Source: Microglena sp. YARC | Lineage: Eukaryota > Chlorophyta > Chlorophyceae > Chlamydomonadales > Chlamydomonadaceae | Length of the DNA stretch: 64,000 bases | Direction of reading: 5' to 3' | Assembly (NCBI GenBank): GCA_022414725.1 | Contig: CM039462.1 | Coordinates: forward strand, 60,181,428 to 60,245,427 | In this document: positions 55,075 through 64,000 of the stretch, piece by piece | Layout: the number at the start of each line of letters is the position of its first letter | Position numbering within the stretch: position 1 is the first letter of the stretch | Position numbers and translations under genes: made by a program | Notes under the pieces: model-generated | Told to the model about the DNA's origin: nothing | The model's database searches: none | Seen by the model: the letters and a program-made list of their open reading frames with translations, nothing else

Positions 55075-55260
55075 TGACGACGCATCGCCATTCCGTCGCC
55101 ATTTCCGTAGAATGCTACACACCCCGGACCCCCCGATATCGGGACGCGCTGCCCCCAACCCCCCCAGGCTCCGCGCTTTGCGCTCCGCCATGCGATGGCT
55201 ACGCAAATATCCTGAAATTAGGGTTGAGTAGCCCAAGTAGCTACTCAACCTGGACTACAG
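55075..55260. repeat. Hairpin-ended element Rep-B
   Basis: It runs from GACGACGCATCGCCATTCC to the perfect 10-bp inverted repeat GGTTGAGTAG / CTACTCAACC near 55,223-55,251. A second copy in opposite orientation is at 60,692-60,872. Confidence 0.65.
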
Positions 55261-55399
55261 AAATCTGAAATTAAAAACACTGCTGATGCCATCACCAAAG
55301 CTGCAACCCTGTCGTAAGCTGCAACCCTGTCGTACTCTCGCACAGACACAGTCACAGTCGCACATCAATAATCAAGCCCACTTCGATGGATCTCAGCGT

Positions 55400-55529
55400 C
55401 TCTCCTCCCCTCCCCTCCTCCCCCCGTCCATCCCTCCCTCCCCCCCCGCCCCCCTTCCATCCCTCCATTCTCCCTCCGCTCCTTCCTCCCCCCCCCCCCC
55501 CTCCATCTCCTCCATACCTCCCTCCATAC
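55400..55529. repeat. CCTCC-rich tract after the EF-b donor
   Basis: CTCCCCTCCC, CCATCCCTCC and C-runs, G-rich in gene sense. Near-repeats of the donor (GAG|GTATGGAG, twice) adjoin the exon. Confidence 0.75.
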
Positions 55530-55662
55530 CTCAATCTCCATAGCATCAACACTGCTGGTGGATGGGCTAGAGTTAATCGATCCAGCCGCGCCTGAATCTC
55601 ATCCACTGTAATGAGGCCGTTTCATCCAGGTCAAGCTTGTTGAATGCCCTGTCCAGGTATGT
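55530..55662 (-). CDS. EF-b exon: EF-hand 3 of the CDPK-type domain
   Basis: The acceptor TACTTGTAG ends at 55,663 (phase 0); the donor ATTGAG|GTATGG starts at 55,529. It reads TYLDRAFNKLDLD, then one base is missing in the codon after the loop start (GGATGAAAC here, while the duplicate and all edge copies show GGATGGAAAC), then ITVDEIQARL. With that base the loop is D-L-D-G-N-G-L-I-T-V-D-E, a canonical EF-hand. A second indel lies further on, because the 3' end reads SSVDAMEIE in another frame, which joins EF-c in phase 0 (AMEIE|AKKMLREAD). I treat the breaks as sequence errors. Confidence 0.7.
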
Positions 55663-56084
55663 CTACAAGTACCAGGGGCAGCGAGGGACAAGGCAGGGTC
55701 AGTAAAGTGTTTGGAGTGTGGTGTGTGGTGTGTGGAGTGTGGGTTGTGGGTTGTTGAGTGTACGGTGTGAGGTGTGGAGTGTGGGTTGTGGGGTGTTGAG
55801 TGTAGGGTGTGAGGTGAGGGTCAGTGATGTGTTTGAGGTATGTGGGTGTATGTGTCTGCATTGAGAATACTACCATCTCGTTCAGAGTAATGAAGCCGTT
55901 TCCATCCAAGCCAAGCTGGTTGAATGCCCTGTCTAGGAACGTCTACAAGGACCAGGGGCAGCGAGGGACAAGGAAGGGTCAGTGTGGTGTGTGGTGTGTG
56001 AGGTGTGGTGTGTGAGGTGTGGGGTGTGGGGTGGGCACAGGTGTGTGCATTTACTGGGAAGAGTCAGTGAGGTTAGCCTCTTTC

Positions 56085-56300
56085 AGTGATATATAATGGT
56101 CTAGTGGTAGACCAGATTGCTTGAGGATGAAGGGTCGGGGGTTCGACTCCCCCTTCGGTCGCTCGTAGCATTGGCAGGTCGTTGCCAACCGCGATGGTAG
56201 CTTGTCCAGTTGAGGTAGGAGACCGCTCCCCACCCGCGTACGACGGGCTCCCTTAACACCACGCCCACCAGGCGTTATCATTATCAGTGAGAGAGTATGA
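56085..56300 (+). mobile_element. tRNA-derived SINE, full length
   Basis: TTTCAGTGATATATAATGG start, A box TGGTCTAGTGGTAGA, B box GGTTCGACTCC, body with GGTAGCTTGTCCAGTTGAGG and ACGACGGGCTCCCTTAAC, tail GGCGTTATCATTATCAGTG. The tRNA-like head is about 75 nt. I see no clear target-site duplication. The tail is joined to MITE-2. Confidence 0.8.
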
Positions 56301-56304
56301 CTGA

Positions 56305-56413
56305 TAATTTGGGGGGTCTACGGCACCCTTTTATGTTTGCTCATAAAGGGCGCATTCTGGGTAAAGGAGGGTGCGGAATGGATGCACACAAGGTTGCTGA
56401 GGACCCCCAATTT
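56305..56413. mobile_element. MITE-2, about 109 bp, ends AATTTGGGGGGTC / GACCCCCAATTT
   Basis: Inverted ends AATTTGGGGG(G)TC and GACCCCCAATTT flank a GGCACCC/GGGTGC-containing core. The ends resemble the GGGGGTC repeats at 20.27 kb and 57.74-58.49 kb. A corrupted duplicate lies at 44,262-44,385. Confidence 0.7.
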
Positions 56414-56520
56414 ACAGTGTATGTGTGGTAGGCGAATGTGAGTGCATAGAGTATACTACAATCTCATCCAAAGAGATGGAGCCGTTTCCATCCAGCCCAA
56501 GCTCGTTTAAAGCCCTGTCA

Positions 56521-56568
<48 letters not shown>

Positions 56569-57551
56569 ATCATACACACACACACACACACAAGCATACA
56601 CACACACACACAAGCCCTGTCCAGGAACATTTAGAAGGACCAGGGGCAGGATGGGGTGATTGGAGTTACAGGCGAGGTGTAAGCATGAGCAAGTGAGGTG
56701 GGAGTATGTGTGTGTCTGTGAGTGCATGTGTATGTGTACGTGTGTTAAATCCGTTTCCATCCAGCTTGTTGAATGCCCTGTCCACATGTGTCTACAAGGA
56801 CCAGGGGCAGGAAAGGGTGATTGGAGTAACAGGCGAGGTGTAAGGATGAGCAAGTGAGGTGGGAGTATGTGTGTATGTATATGTGTTCAAGCCGTTTTAA
56901 TCCAGCTCAAGCTTGTTGAAAGCCCTGTCCAGGAACATCTAGAAGGACCAGGGGCAGGAAGGTGAGATTGGAGTTACTGGCGAGGTGTACGCATGAGCAA
57001 GTGAGGTAGGAGTATGTGCGTGTATGTGTACATGTGTGTGTATGTGTGCGTATGTGTACGTGTGTGTATGCGTATATGTGTGTATGTGTGCATGTGTGCG
57101 TATGTGTACGTTTGTGTTTGTGTGTATGTGTACATGTGTGTGTATGTGTGCGTATGTGTACGTGTGTGTATGCGTATATGTGTGTATGTGTGCATGTGTG
57201 CGTATGTGTACGTTTGTGTTTGTGTGTATGTGTGCATGTGTGTGTATGTTTGCGTATGTGTACGTGTGTGTATGTGTGTATGTGTGTGTGTACGTGTGTG
57301 TATGTGTGTATGTGTGCATGTGTGTGTATGTTTGTGTGTGTGTACGTGTGTGTATGTGTGTATGTGTGTTCAAGCCATCTTCATCCAGGCCAAGCTTGTT
57401 GAATGCCCTGTCATGGAACATCTAGAAGGCCCAGGGGCAGGAAGGGGTGGTGTTGGATGTAAGTGAGGTGGGAGTACGTGTGTATGTGTGTGTATGTGTG
57501 TTTAAGCCGTTTCCATCCAGGCTAAACTTGTTGAATGCCCTGTCTATGTAC

Positions 57552-57714
57552 CAGGGTATTGCATTTTGTCATTTGGGGTTGCGCTTTTGACTCAACTGAA
57601 AACAGAAATCTGCGCGCTGCGCCCAGAGGGGGTTTCATTTGTATGTCAATTGCGCAGTCAGGCTCCCAAACCTTGCGCTCTAGAGCGCAATAGCGCACGT
57701 CATGTAGTACCCTG
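57552..57714. mobile_element. MITE-1 copy, 163 bp
   Basis: CAGGGTATTGC at the left, GTAGTACCCTG at the right, flanked by ATGTAC on both sides. The interior is GCGC-rich and homologous in reverse orientation to 54,853-55,060. Confidence 0.75.
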
Positions 57715-57737
57715 CCATGTACCTCTACACAATTCAA

Positions 57738-58490
57738 ATTTAGGGGGTCTTAGACACCCTTTTCTGCAACCCACTCCCCCATAATACACCCTTCAAAGCC
57801 ATATTAAAGGGTGCATTATGGGTGAGAGGGGGCCTCAATACCCCAAACTAGCACTGAAAGTTTTAGGGGGTCTACGACAATCCTTTTCTGCAACCCTCTC
57901 CCTCATAATACACCCTTCCAAGCCATATGAAAGGGTGCACTATGGGTGAGAGGGGGGCCTCCAATACCCCCAAACTAGCACTGAAAGTTTAGGGGGTCAA
58001 CGACAACCTTTTCTGCAACCCTCTCCCTCATAATACACCCTTCCAAGCCATATGAAAGGGTGCACTATGGGTGAGAGGGGGGCCTCCAATACCCCCAAAC
58101 TAGCACTGAAAGTTTAGGGGGTCTACATCAACCTTTTCTGCAACCCTCTCCCTCATAATACACCCTTCCAAGCCATATGAAAGGGTGCACTATGGGTGAG
58201 AGGGGGGCCTCCAATACCCCCAAACTAGCACTGAAAGTTTAGGGGGTCTACGACATCCTTTTCTGCAACCCTCTCCCTCATAGTGCACCCTTCCAAGCCA
58301 TATGAAAGGGTGCATTATGGGTGAGAGGAGGGCCTCCAATACCCCCAAACTAGCACTGAAAGTTTAGGGGGTCAACGACAACCTTTTCTGCAACCCTCTT
58401 CCCCATAATGCACCCTTCAAAGCCATATTCAAAGTTGCATTATGGGTGAGAGGGGGGCCTCCTACACCCCCAAACTAGCAATGTAAGGAC
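57738..58490. repeat. 118-bp tandem repeat, six units
   Basis: Units: TTTAGGGGGTCTACGACA, CCTTTTCTGCAACCCTCTCC, CATAATACACCCTTCCAAGCC, ATATGAAAGGGTGCACTATGG, GTGAGAGGGGGGCCTCCAA. ACACCCTT and AAGGGTGC could form a hairpin in each unit. Confidence 0.95.
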
Positions 58491-59017
58491 CAGGGGCAGG
58501 AAGTTTTGGGGAGTGAGCTGCTGAGCTAGTCCTATGCAGCGCCGCAAGCGACGCGGAAAATTGGCGGAGTGTGTTGGCAACGGAACAAAAGGTGGCAACG
58601 GAAATGGAGCTGACCGAAGCCAGTTAGTTATGAGACAGTTGGCTGACGTGTCAGGCTTCAATTTTTTGGTTGGTCGGACAGACGGACAACGGGTAACATT
58701 GGGGGCTCCCCCGCCCCCTTGAAGAGGGGGCTCTGCCAAAAACCACTTTCAGATTGGAAACACAAATCCCTGTCATCTAAGTCTCCCTTCGCAACCAAAC
58801 CAATACCAGGAGGAACGTCAAGTGGCAACGATGGAGATGACGGATACAGCAGTTAGTTATGAGACAGCTGGCTGACATGTTTCCCCCTTGAAGAGGGAGC
58901 TCCGCCAAAAGCCATGAAACCATCATACAATCCAATATTGACACAAGCCAAGGACAGTTGGGATTTTCAAAATTTGTGGGTGTCGCACGGGGGAAGTTGG
59001 AAGACAGTGAGCAGCCA
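58490..59017. other. Stretch without a supported gene
   Basis: Two diverged copies of GTTATGAGACAG..TGGCTGACATG and CCCCCTTGAAGAGGG (58,625-58,735 and 58,850-58,900) form a direct repeat. A GTGTCGCACGGGGG piece at 58,980 matches 36,128. No coding evidence. Confidence 0.5.
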
Positions 59018-60690
59018 AGTGTTTTTTAAAAAAGTTTTTTGGCTGTTTTTATAACAAAAAACCAGTGTTTTTTAACAACAGTTTTTTTAACAAACAGTGT
59101 TTTTTAACAAACAGTGTTTTTTAAAACAGTGTTTTTTAACAAACAGTGTTTTTTAACAAACAGTGTTTTTTAACAACCAGTGTTTTTTAACAAACAGTGT
59201 TTTTTAACAAACAGTGTTTTTTAACAAACAGTGTTTTTTAACAACCAGTGTTTTTTAACAAACAGTGTTTTTTAACAAACAGTGTTTTTTAACAAACAGT
59301 GTTTTTTAACAAACAGTGTTTTTTTAACAACCAGTGTTTTTAACAAACAGTGTTTTTTTAACAAACAGTGTTTTTTAACAAACAGTGTTTTTTCTTTTTT
59401 AACAAACAGTGTTTTTTACTCAGATATCTGTTTTAACAAACAGTGTTTTTTACTCAGATATCTGTTTTAACAAACAGTGTTTTTTACTCAGATATCTGTT
59501 TTAACAAACAGTGTTTTTTACTCAGATATCTGTTTTTAAACAAACAGTGTTTTTTACTCAGATATCTGTTTTAACAAACAGTGTTTTTTACTCAGATATC
59601 TGTTTTAACAAACAGTGTTTTTTACTCAGATATCTGTTTTAACAAACAGTGTTTTTTACTCAGATATCTGTTTTAACAAACAGTGTTTTTTACTCAGATA
59701 TCTGTTTTAACAAACAGTGTTTTTTACTCAGATATCTGTTTTAACAAACATGTTTTTTACTCAGATATCTGTTTTAACAAACAGTGTTTTTTACTCAGAT
59801 ATCTGTTTTAACAAACAGTGTTTTTTTACTCAGATATCTGTTTTAACAAGTTTTAGTGTTTTTACTCAGATATCTGTTTTAACAAACAGTGTTTTTACTC
59901 AGATATCTGTTTAACAAACAGTGTTTTTTACTCAGATACTGTTTTAACAAACAGGTTTTTTACTCAGATATCTGTTTTAAAACAAACAGTGTTTTTACTC
60001 AGATATCTGTTTTAACAAACAGTGTTTTTTACTCAGATATCTGTTTTAACAAACAGTGTTTTTACTCAGATAATCTGTTTTAACAAACAGTGCTTTTTAC
60101 TCAGATATCTGTTTTTAACAAACAGTGTTTTTTACTCAGATAATCAAACAGTGTTTTAAACAAAACAGTGTTTTTTACTCAGATATCTGTTTTAACAACA
60201 GTGTTTTTTACTCAGATATCTGTTTTTAACAAACAGTGCTTTTTACTCAGATATCTGTTTTAACAAACAGTGTTTTTTTACTCAGATATCTGTTTTTAAA
60301 AACAGTGTTTTTTTACTCAGATATCTGTTTTAACAAACAGTGTTTTTTACTCAGATATCTGTTTTAACAAACAGTGTTTTTTTACTCAGATATCTTTTTA
60401 ACAAACTCAGTGTTTTTTTAACTCAATATCTGTTTTAACAAACAGTGTTTTTTACTCAGATATCTGTTTTAACAAACAGTTTTTTTTACTGTTTTTCAGA
60501 TATCTGTTTTAACAAACAGTGTTTTTTTACTCAGATATCTGTTTTAACAAACAGTGTTTTTTACTCAGATATCTGTTTTAGTGGGTTTTTTTACAAACAG
60601 TGTTTTTTACTCAGATATCTTGTTTTAAACAAACAGTGTTTTTTTTATTTCAGATATCTGTTTTGTTTTTTTTTAACTAGATATCTCCAG
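59018..60690. repeat. Two-phase satellite: AACAAACAGTGTTTTTT
   Basis: 59,018-59,410 is a 19-20-bp repeat of GTGTTTTTTAACAAACA; from 59,410 the unit becomes 33-34 bp by adding ACTCAGATATCTGTTTT. About 35 long units follow with few substitutions and mostly homopolymer-length changes. AGATATCT is a perfect palindrome in each long unit. It fills the EF-a to EF-b intron. Confidence 0.95.
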
Positions 60691-60691
60691 G

Positions 60692-60872
60692 TTAAGTAGC
60701 TACTTGGGGCTACTCAACCCTGCTCTCAGGATAGTCGCGTAACCATCGCATGGCAGAGTGCCTAGCACGGAGCCTGGGGGGTTCGGGGGGCATCACGTCC
60801 TGATATTGGGGGGTCCGGGGGGGGGTAGCATTTGACGGGATGGCGACAGAATGGCGACGCGTCCTCGAAAAA
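60692..60872. repeat. Hairpin-ended element Rep-B, opposite orientation
   Basis: GTTAAGTAGCTACTTGGGGC TACTCAACC at the left end, then CATCGCATGGC, GAGCCTGGGGGGTTCGG and GATGGCGACAGAATGGCG, matching 55,075-55,260 in reverse. No coding sequence. Confidence 0.65.
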
Positions 60873-60919
60873 GAAAACCATGTAACAAACCAATACAATC
60901 CAACATAAGTCAGATCTAC

Positions 60920-61033
60920 CTTCCAGCTCTCCTGCTGCATCAGCACGCTCCAGTCGATAAGAGTAGTCATGAGCTCATTCTGGTCAATGTCCCCGCTGTG
61001 GTCAAAGTCAACCTTGTCAGCCAGCTGCCGCAC
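60920..61033 (-). CDS. EF-a exon: EF-hand 2 of the CDPK-type domain
   Basis: The acceptor GCCATCACAG ends at 61,034 and the donor TGGAAG|GTAGAT starts at 60,919; 38 codons in phase 0-0. It reads VRQLADKVDFDHSGDIDQ then NELMTTLIDWSVLMQQESWK. The loop D-F-D-H-S-G-D-I-D-Q-N-E has D1, D3, S5, D9 and E12 ligands. The following helix with T-x-x-I-D-W resembles the second EF-hand of CDPKs, where a longer linker leads to the third. It joins EF-b in phase (SWK|TYLDRAFNKL). Its 5' edge is copied five times to the right. Confidence 0.85.
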
Positions 61034-61805
61034 CTGTGATGGCATGGACGGGTAGGGAGTTGATCTATATTTTTGAACACATTTTTAACGCATGACCTTG
61101 TTCTAGTCAATGCCCCAGATGTGGTCAAAGTCAACCTTGCAAGCCAACTGACGCATCTATGATGACGTGGATGGGGTGGGCATTTTCCAGACATGATATT
61201 TTGCACAATCTCAAATTTAATCCATTTTTAAAGTCAAAATTTTAACACTTTTTAACGATCACATTTTTTAACCCATGAGCTCGTTCTAGTTAACGTCTAC
61301 GCTATGGTCAAAGTCAACCTTGCCTGCCAACTGCCGCACCTGTGATGACATGGATAGGGTGGGCATTTGTCAGACAGTTTTTTTGCACAATCTCAATTTT
61401 AATCCATTTTCAATTTCCAAGTCACAATTTTAACACTTTTTTACTCTCACACTTTTTAACCGGTTAGCTCATTCTGGTCTATGTCTCCGCTATGATCAAA
61501 GTCAATCTTATCGGCCAACTGCCGCACATGTGATGACACATGGATGGGGTGGGCATGTGTAATATACATGTGTAATGCAACTGTACTTCATGACCTTGTT
61601 CTGGTCAATGTCACCGCTATGGTCACAGTCAACCTTGTCAGCCAACTGCCGCACCTGTGATGACATTGGTGGGGTGGGGTGGGATTTTGTAATGTTTTCG
61701 TACGACACAATATTAGTCCACGAGCTCGTTCCGGTCAATGTCCCCCATGTGGTCGAAGTCAATCTTGTCTGCCTGCTACCGCATCTGTGACGACACCAAC
61801 ACACT
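61034..61805 (-). repeat. Array of EF-a acceptor-edge copies, five units
   Basis: Copies near 61,156, 61,340, 61,530, 61,662 and 61,790 carry the acceptor (CATCACAG; some CATCATAG or CATCACATG) and 60-80 nt of exon (VRQLADKVDCDHSGDIDQN type), then TTTTAAC-rich filler. Some loops keep all ligands, but no copy has a donor. Confidence 0.85.
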
Positions 61806-62199
61806 GGACCCATCCCCCCCCCCCACCAACACACATACCCACCCAAGCAACCAAGTTCCCTAACCTTGTTTATTGGCGAGTCATTAGGGCCACTTCAGCT
61901 CTTCCATCAGCTCTTGCAACCCCCCCACCCCTCACGGCCCCCCCACCCCTCACATCCCCCCCCCACACACACCACCACCAACACACATACCCACCAAGCA
62001 ACAAAGTTCTCTAACCTCGTTCTTGGTGATCCTATAGCCGCTTCAGCTCTTTCATCAGCTCTTGCCCCCCCCCCCCCCCCCCCCCCCCCCACCACCACCA
62101 CCACACATACCACCAACACACATATCCCACCAAGCAACCAAGTTCCTCACCTTGTCCTTGGTGAGCCTATAGCCTCTTGCCGGCTCTTCAATCAGCTCT

Positions 62200-62233
<34 letters not shown>

Positions 62234-64000
62234 ACACACGACACAGCCACCACAACCACCACTACACAAACACACACACCAACACACATACCCACCCAAG
62301 CAACCAAGTTCCCTAACCCACGTCCTTGTGAGCCTATGGCGTCTTCAGACCTTCAATCTGCTCTTACTTCCCCCACCCACCCACAACACACACAACACAT
62401 ACCCACCCAAGCAACCAAAGATCCTAAACCACATCCTTGTGAAGCCTATGGGTCTTCAGCCCTTCAGATCAGCTCTTGCGTCCTCCCCCCCACCCCGCCG
62501 CCCACCCACCACACATACCCACCCATGCAACCAAGTTCCTTAACCACGTCCTTGGTGAGCCTATAGCTTCTTAAGGCCCACAGTGGGCTCTTACAACACA
62601 CACCACCCACCACCCACCCATCCACCCCACCCTCATCCATCATCCACCACCACCCATCCATCATCCATCATCCACCCACCACCCACCCATCCATCCATCC
62701 ATCCATCCCATCCATCCATCCATCCATCCATCCATCCATCCATCCATCCATCCATCCACACTCCCTCCCACAAACTTACGTACCCAAGCGACCAAGCTCT
62801 CCACCCTCCCACCCTCCCACACACTAAACTCCAACCAACCCCAACCAACGCCTATGCAACCCAAAGTTGACGAAGCTCTCTCACCTCATTCTTTGTGAGC
62901 CTATAGCCTCTGAAGCACTTCAACCAGCTCTTAAAAATAACCACACCCATCCATCCACCCATCCACCCATCCACCCATCCATCCACCCAACCAACCCCAG
63001 CACACACACCTATGCACCCAAAGCAACTAAGCTCTCTCACCTCATTCTTGGTGAGCCTATAGCCTATTCAGCCCTTACAACCAACCACACTCACCCACCC
63101 ATTCACGCCACCCAACCCCCCAACACACACACACATACGCACGCACCAAAGAGATCAATCTCTCCCACCTCATTCTTGGTGAGCCTCTAAGCCTCTTAAG
63201 GACGCTTCAAACCAGCCCTTAACCACACCACGGCCCACCCACCACGCCATCAATCCATTCATCCACCAACCCAGCCATCCAACACCCTCCCACCCAACCA
63301 CCTATGCACCAAAGCAAACAAGCACTCTCACTTCAGTTTTGGTGATAGCCCTACTCTGCCCCTTCAATCGGCTCTTTACCACCGCCCCCCCCCCCCCCCC
63401 AACACACACACACACACACATAAGCACCAAGCACCAAAGCTCTCTCACCTCACTTCTTGGTGAGGCCTATAGCCATGCCTCTCCAGCCCCACAATTATCT
63501 CTTGCCCCCCCACCCACCCACCCACACCGCCCACACACACGAACATACACACACGCTGCCACCAAGCAACCATAATTTGCATAACCTAGTCCGCTTAGTG
63601 ACCCCTATAAGCCCTCTTCAGCTTCATCGGCTCTTACGACATAACCAATCACCCACAACCCACCCATCCATCCATCCATGCCACCCACATAAGTAACCAA
63701 GCCCTCCACCAAACCACACCCACCCACCCATCGAACCCAACCAACCAGCCCCGCCCACTCTCCTTCCACCAACCATACCCACCCTCCCACCCAACCACAT
63801 CCATCCTCCACCCAACCACCAATGACCAGAAGCAACCAAGCACTCTCACCTCATTCTTGCGAGCCTACCACCCTCACACAACACACACACACACACATAA
63901 GCATCCAAAGCAACCAAGCACTCTCACCTCATTCTTGGTCCTACACCCCCACAACACACACACACACACACATGCACCAAAGCAACCAGCACTCTGCACC
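61806..64000 (-). repeat. Array of donor-edge copies from the exon upstream of EF-a
   Basis: About 13-14 units of about 150 bp repeat an exon end (L-x-x-L-K-R-L-G/Y-x-L-T-K-N-E in the best copies) and a donor AATGAG|GTGAGAG or AAGG|TGAGG, with C-rich plus-strand filler (CCACCCAT, ACACACAC). The exon itself must lie beyond 64,000. Its last codons (LTKNE, phase 0) fit directly in front of VRQLADKVD, as expected between EF-hands 1 and 2 of a CDPK. Confidence 0.8.
62690..62758. repeat. (CATC)n microsatellite
   Basis: About 17 CATC tetramers within the donor-edge array; (GATG)n in gene sense. Confidence 0.95.

Larger units (their letters stand above)
46238..56970. repeat. Right member of a falsely duplicated segment
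   Basis: Colinear with 34,325-45,060. From 46.2 to about 50.1 kb it is full of small insertions relative to the left member; from about 50.1 to 52.8 kb it reads cleanly; 53.0-55.6 kb still lacks some single bases relative to the left member. Confidence 0.85.
55663..57550 (-). repeat. Array of EF-b acceptor-edge copies, six units, with insertions
   Basis: Copies of the EF-b acceptor and start at 55,865-55,945 (LGLDGNGFITLNE), 56,455-56,530 (LGLDGNGSISLDE), 56,745-56,795, 56,885-56,945, 57,360-57,425 and 57,500-57,550. They vary in length and carry substitutions in the loop. Between them are TG/CA microsatellites (56,520-56,610; 57,010-57,370), a SINE and a short MITE. None has a donor with the exon 3' part, so they are decoy acceptors. 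Confidence 0.85.

Noticed and set aside
34325..56970. Real tandem segmental duplication
   Set aside because: Identical insertions on both sides, indel-dominated differences that worsen toward a 1,000-N gap, and broken frames make unmerged contig ends far more likely; kept as an assembly finding.

Overview
This is a eukaryotic nuclear window, very poor in coding sequence and very rich in tandem repeats. Short exons with GT-AG borders, tRNA-derived SINEs, MITE-like elements and a calmodulin-like domain of calcium-dependent protein kinase (CDPK) type suggest a plant, alga or other CDPK-bearing protist. I cannot name the species. All exons I can support lie on the minus strand.

Right part (about 52.6-64 kb): three exons encode EF-hands 2, 3 and 4 of a CDPK-like domain. 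The exon before them lies beyond 64 kb, but its 3' edge (GYRLTKNE plus donor) is copied many times at 61.85-64 kb. Left part (1-27.6 kb): twelve exons (called ex1-ex12, in transcription order from 27.6 kb down to 1) join with matching reading phases at every junction. They encode about 1,380 residues of a protein I do not recognise. Between the two parts (28-38 kb) lie interspersed repeats, a tRNA-Ser-like gene, SINEs, MITEs and one tentative 38-nt microexon.

The most unusual feature is in the introns. Nearly every exon is accompanied by a tandem array whose repeat unit is the edge of that exon with its splice site. Copies of the 3' edge and donor fill the start of the downstream intron, and copies of the acceptor and 5' edge fill the end of the upstream intron. 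In the sense strand, introns also tend to be G/T-rich after the donor and C/A-rich before the acceptor. One 44-nt microexon has about seven copies, and only one keeps both splice sites.

Assembly warning: the run of exactly 1,000 N at 45,080-46,079 separates two indel-ridden versions of the same sequence (about 34.33-45.06 kb and 46.24-56.97 kb). This looks like two overlapping contig ends that were never merged. The real locus is probably about 12 kb shorter, and the exon fragments at 40-45 kb are the same exons as those at 52-57 kb.
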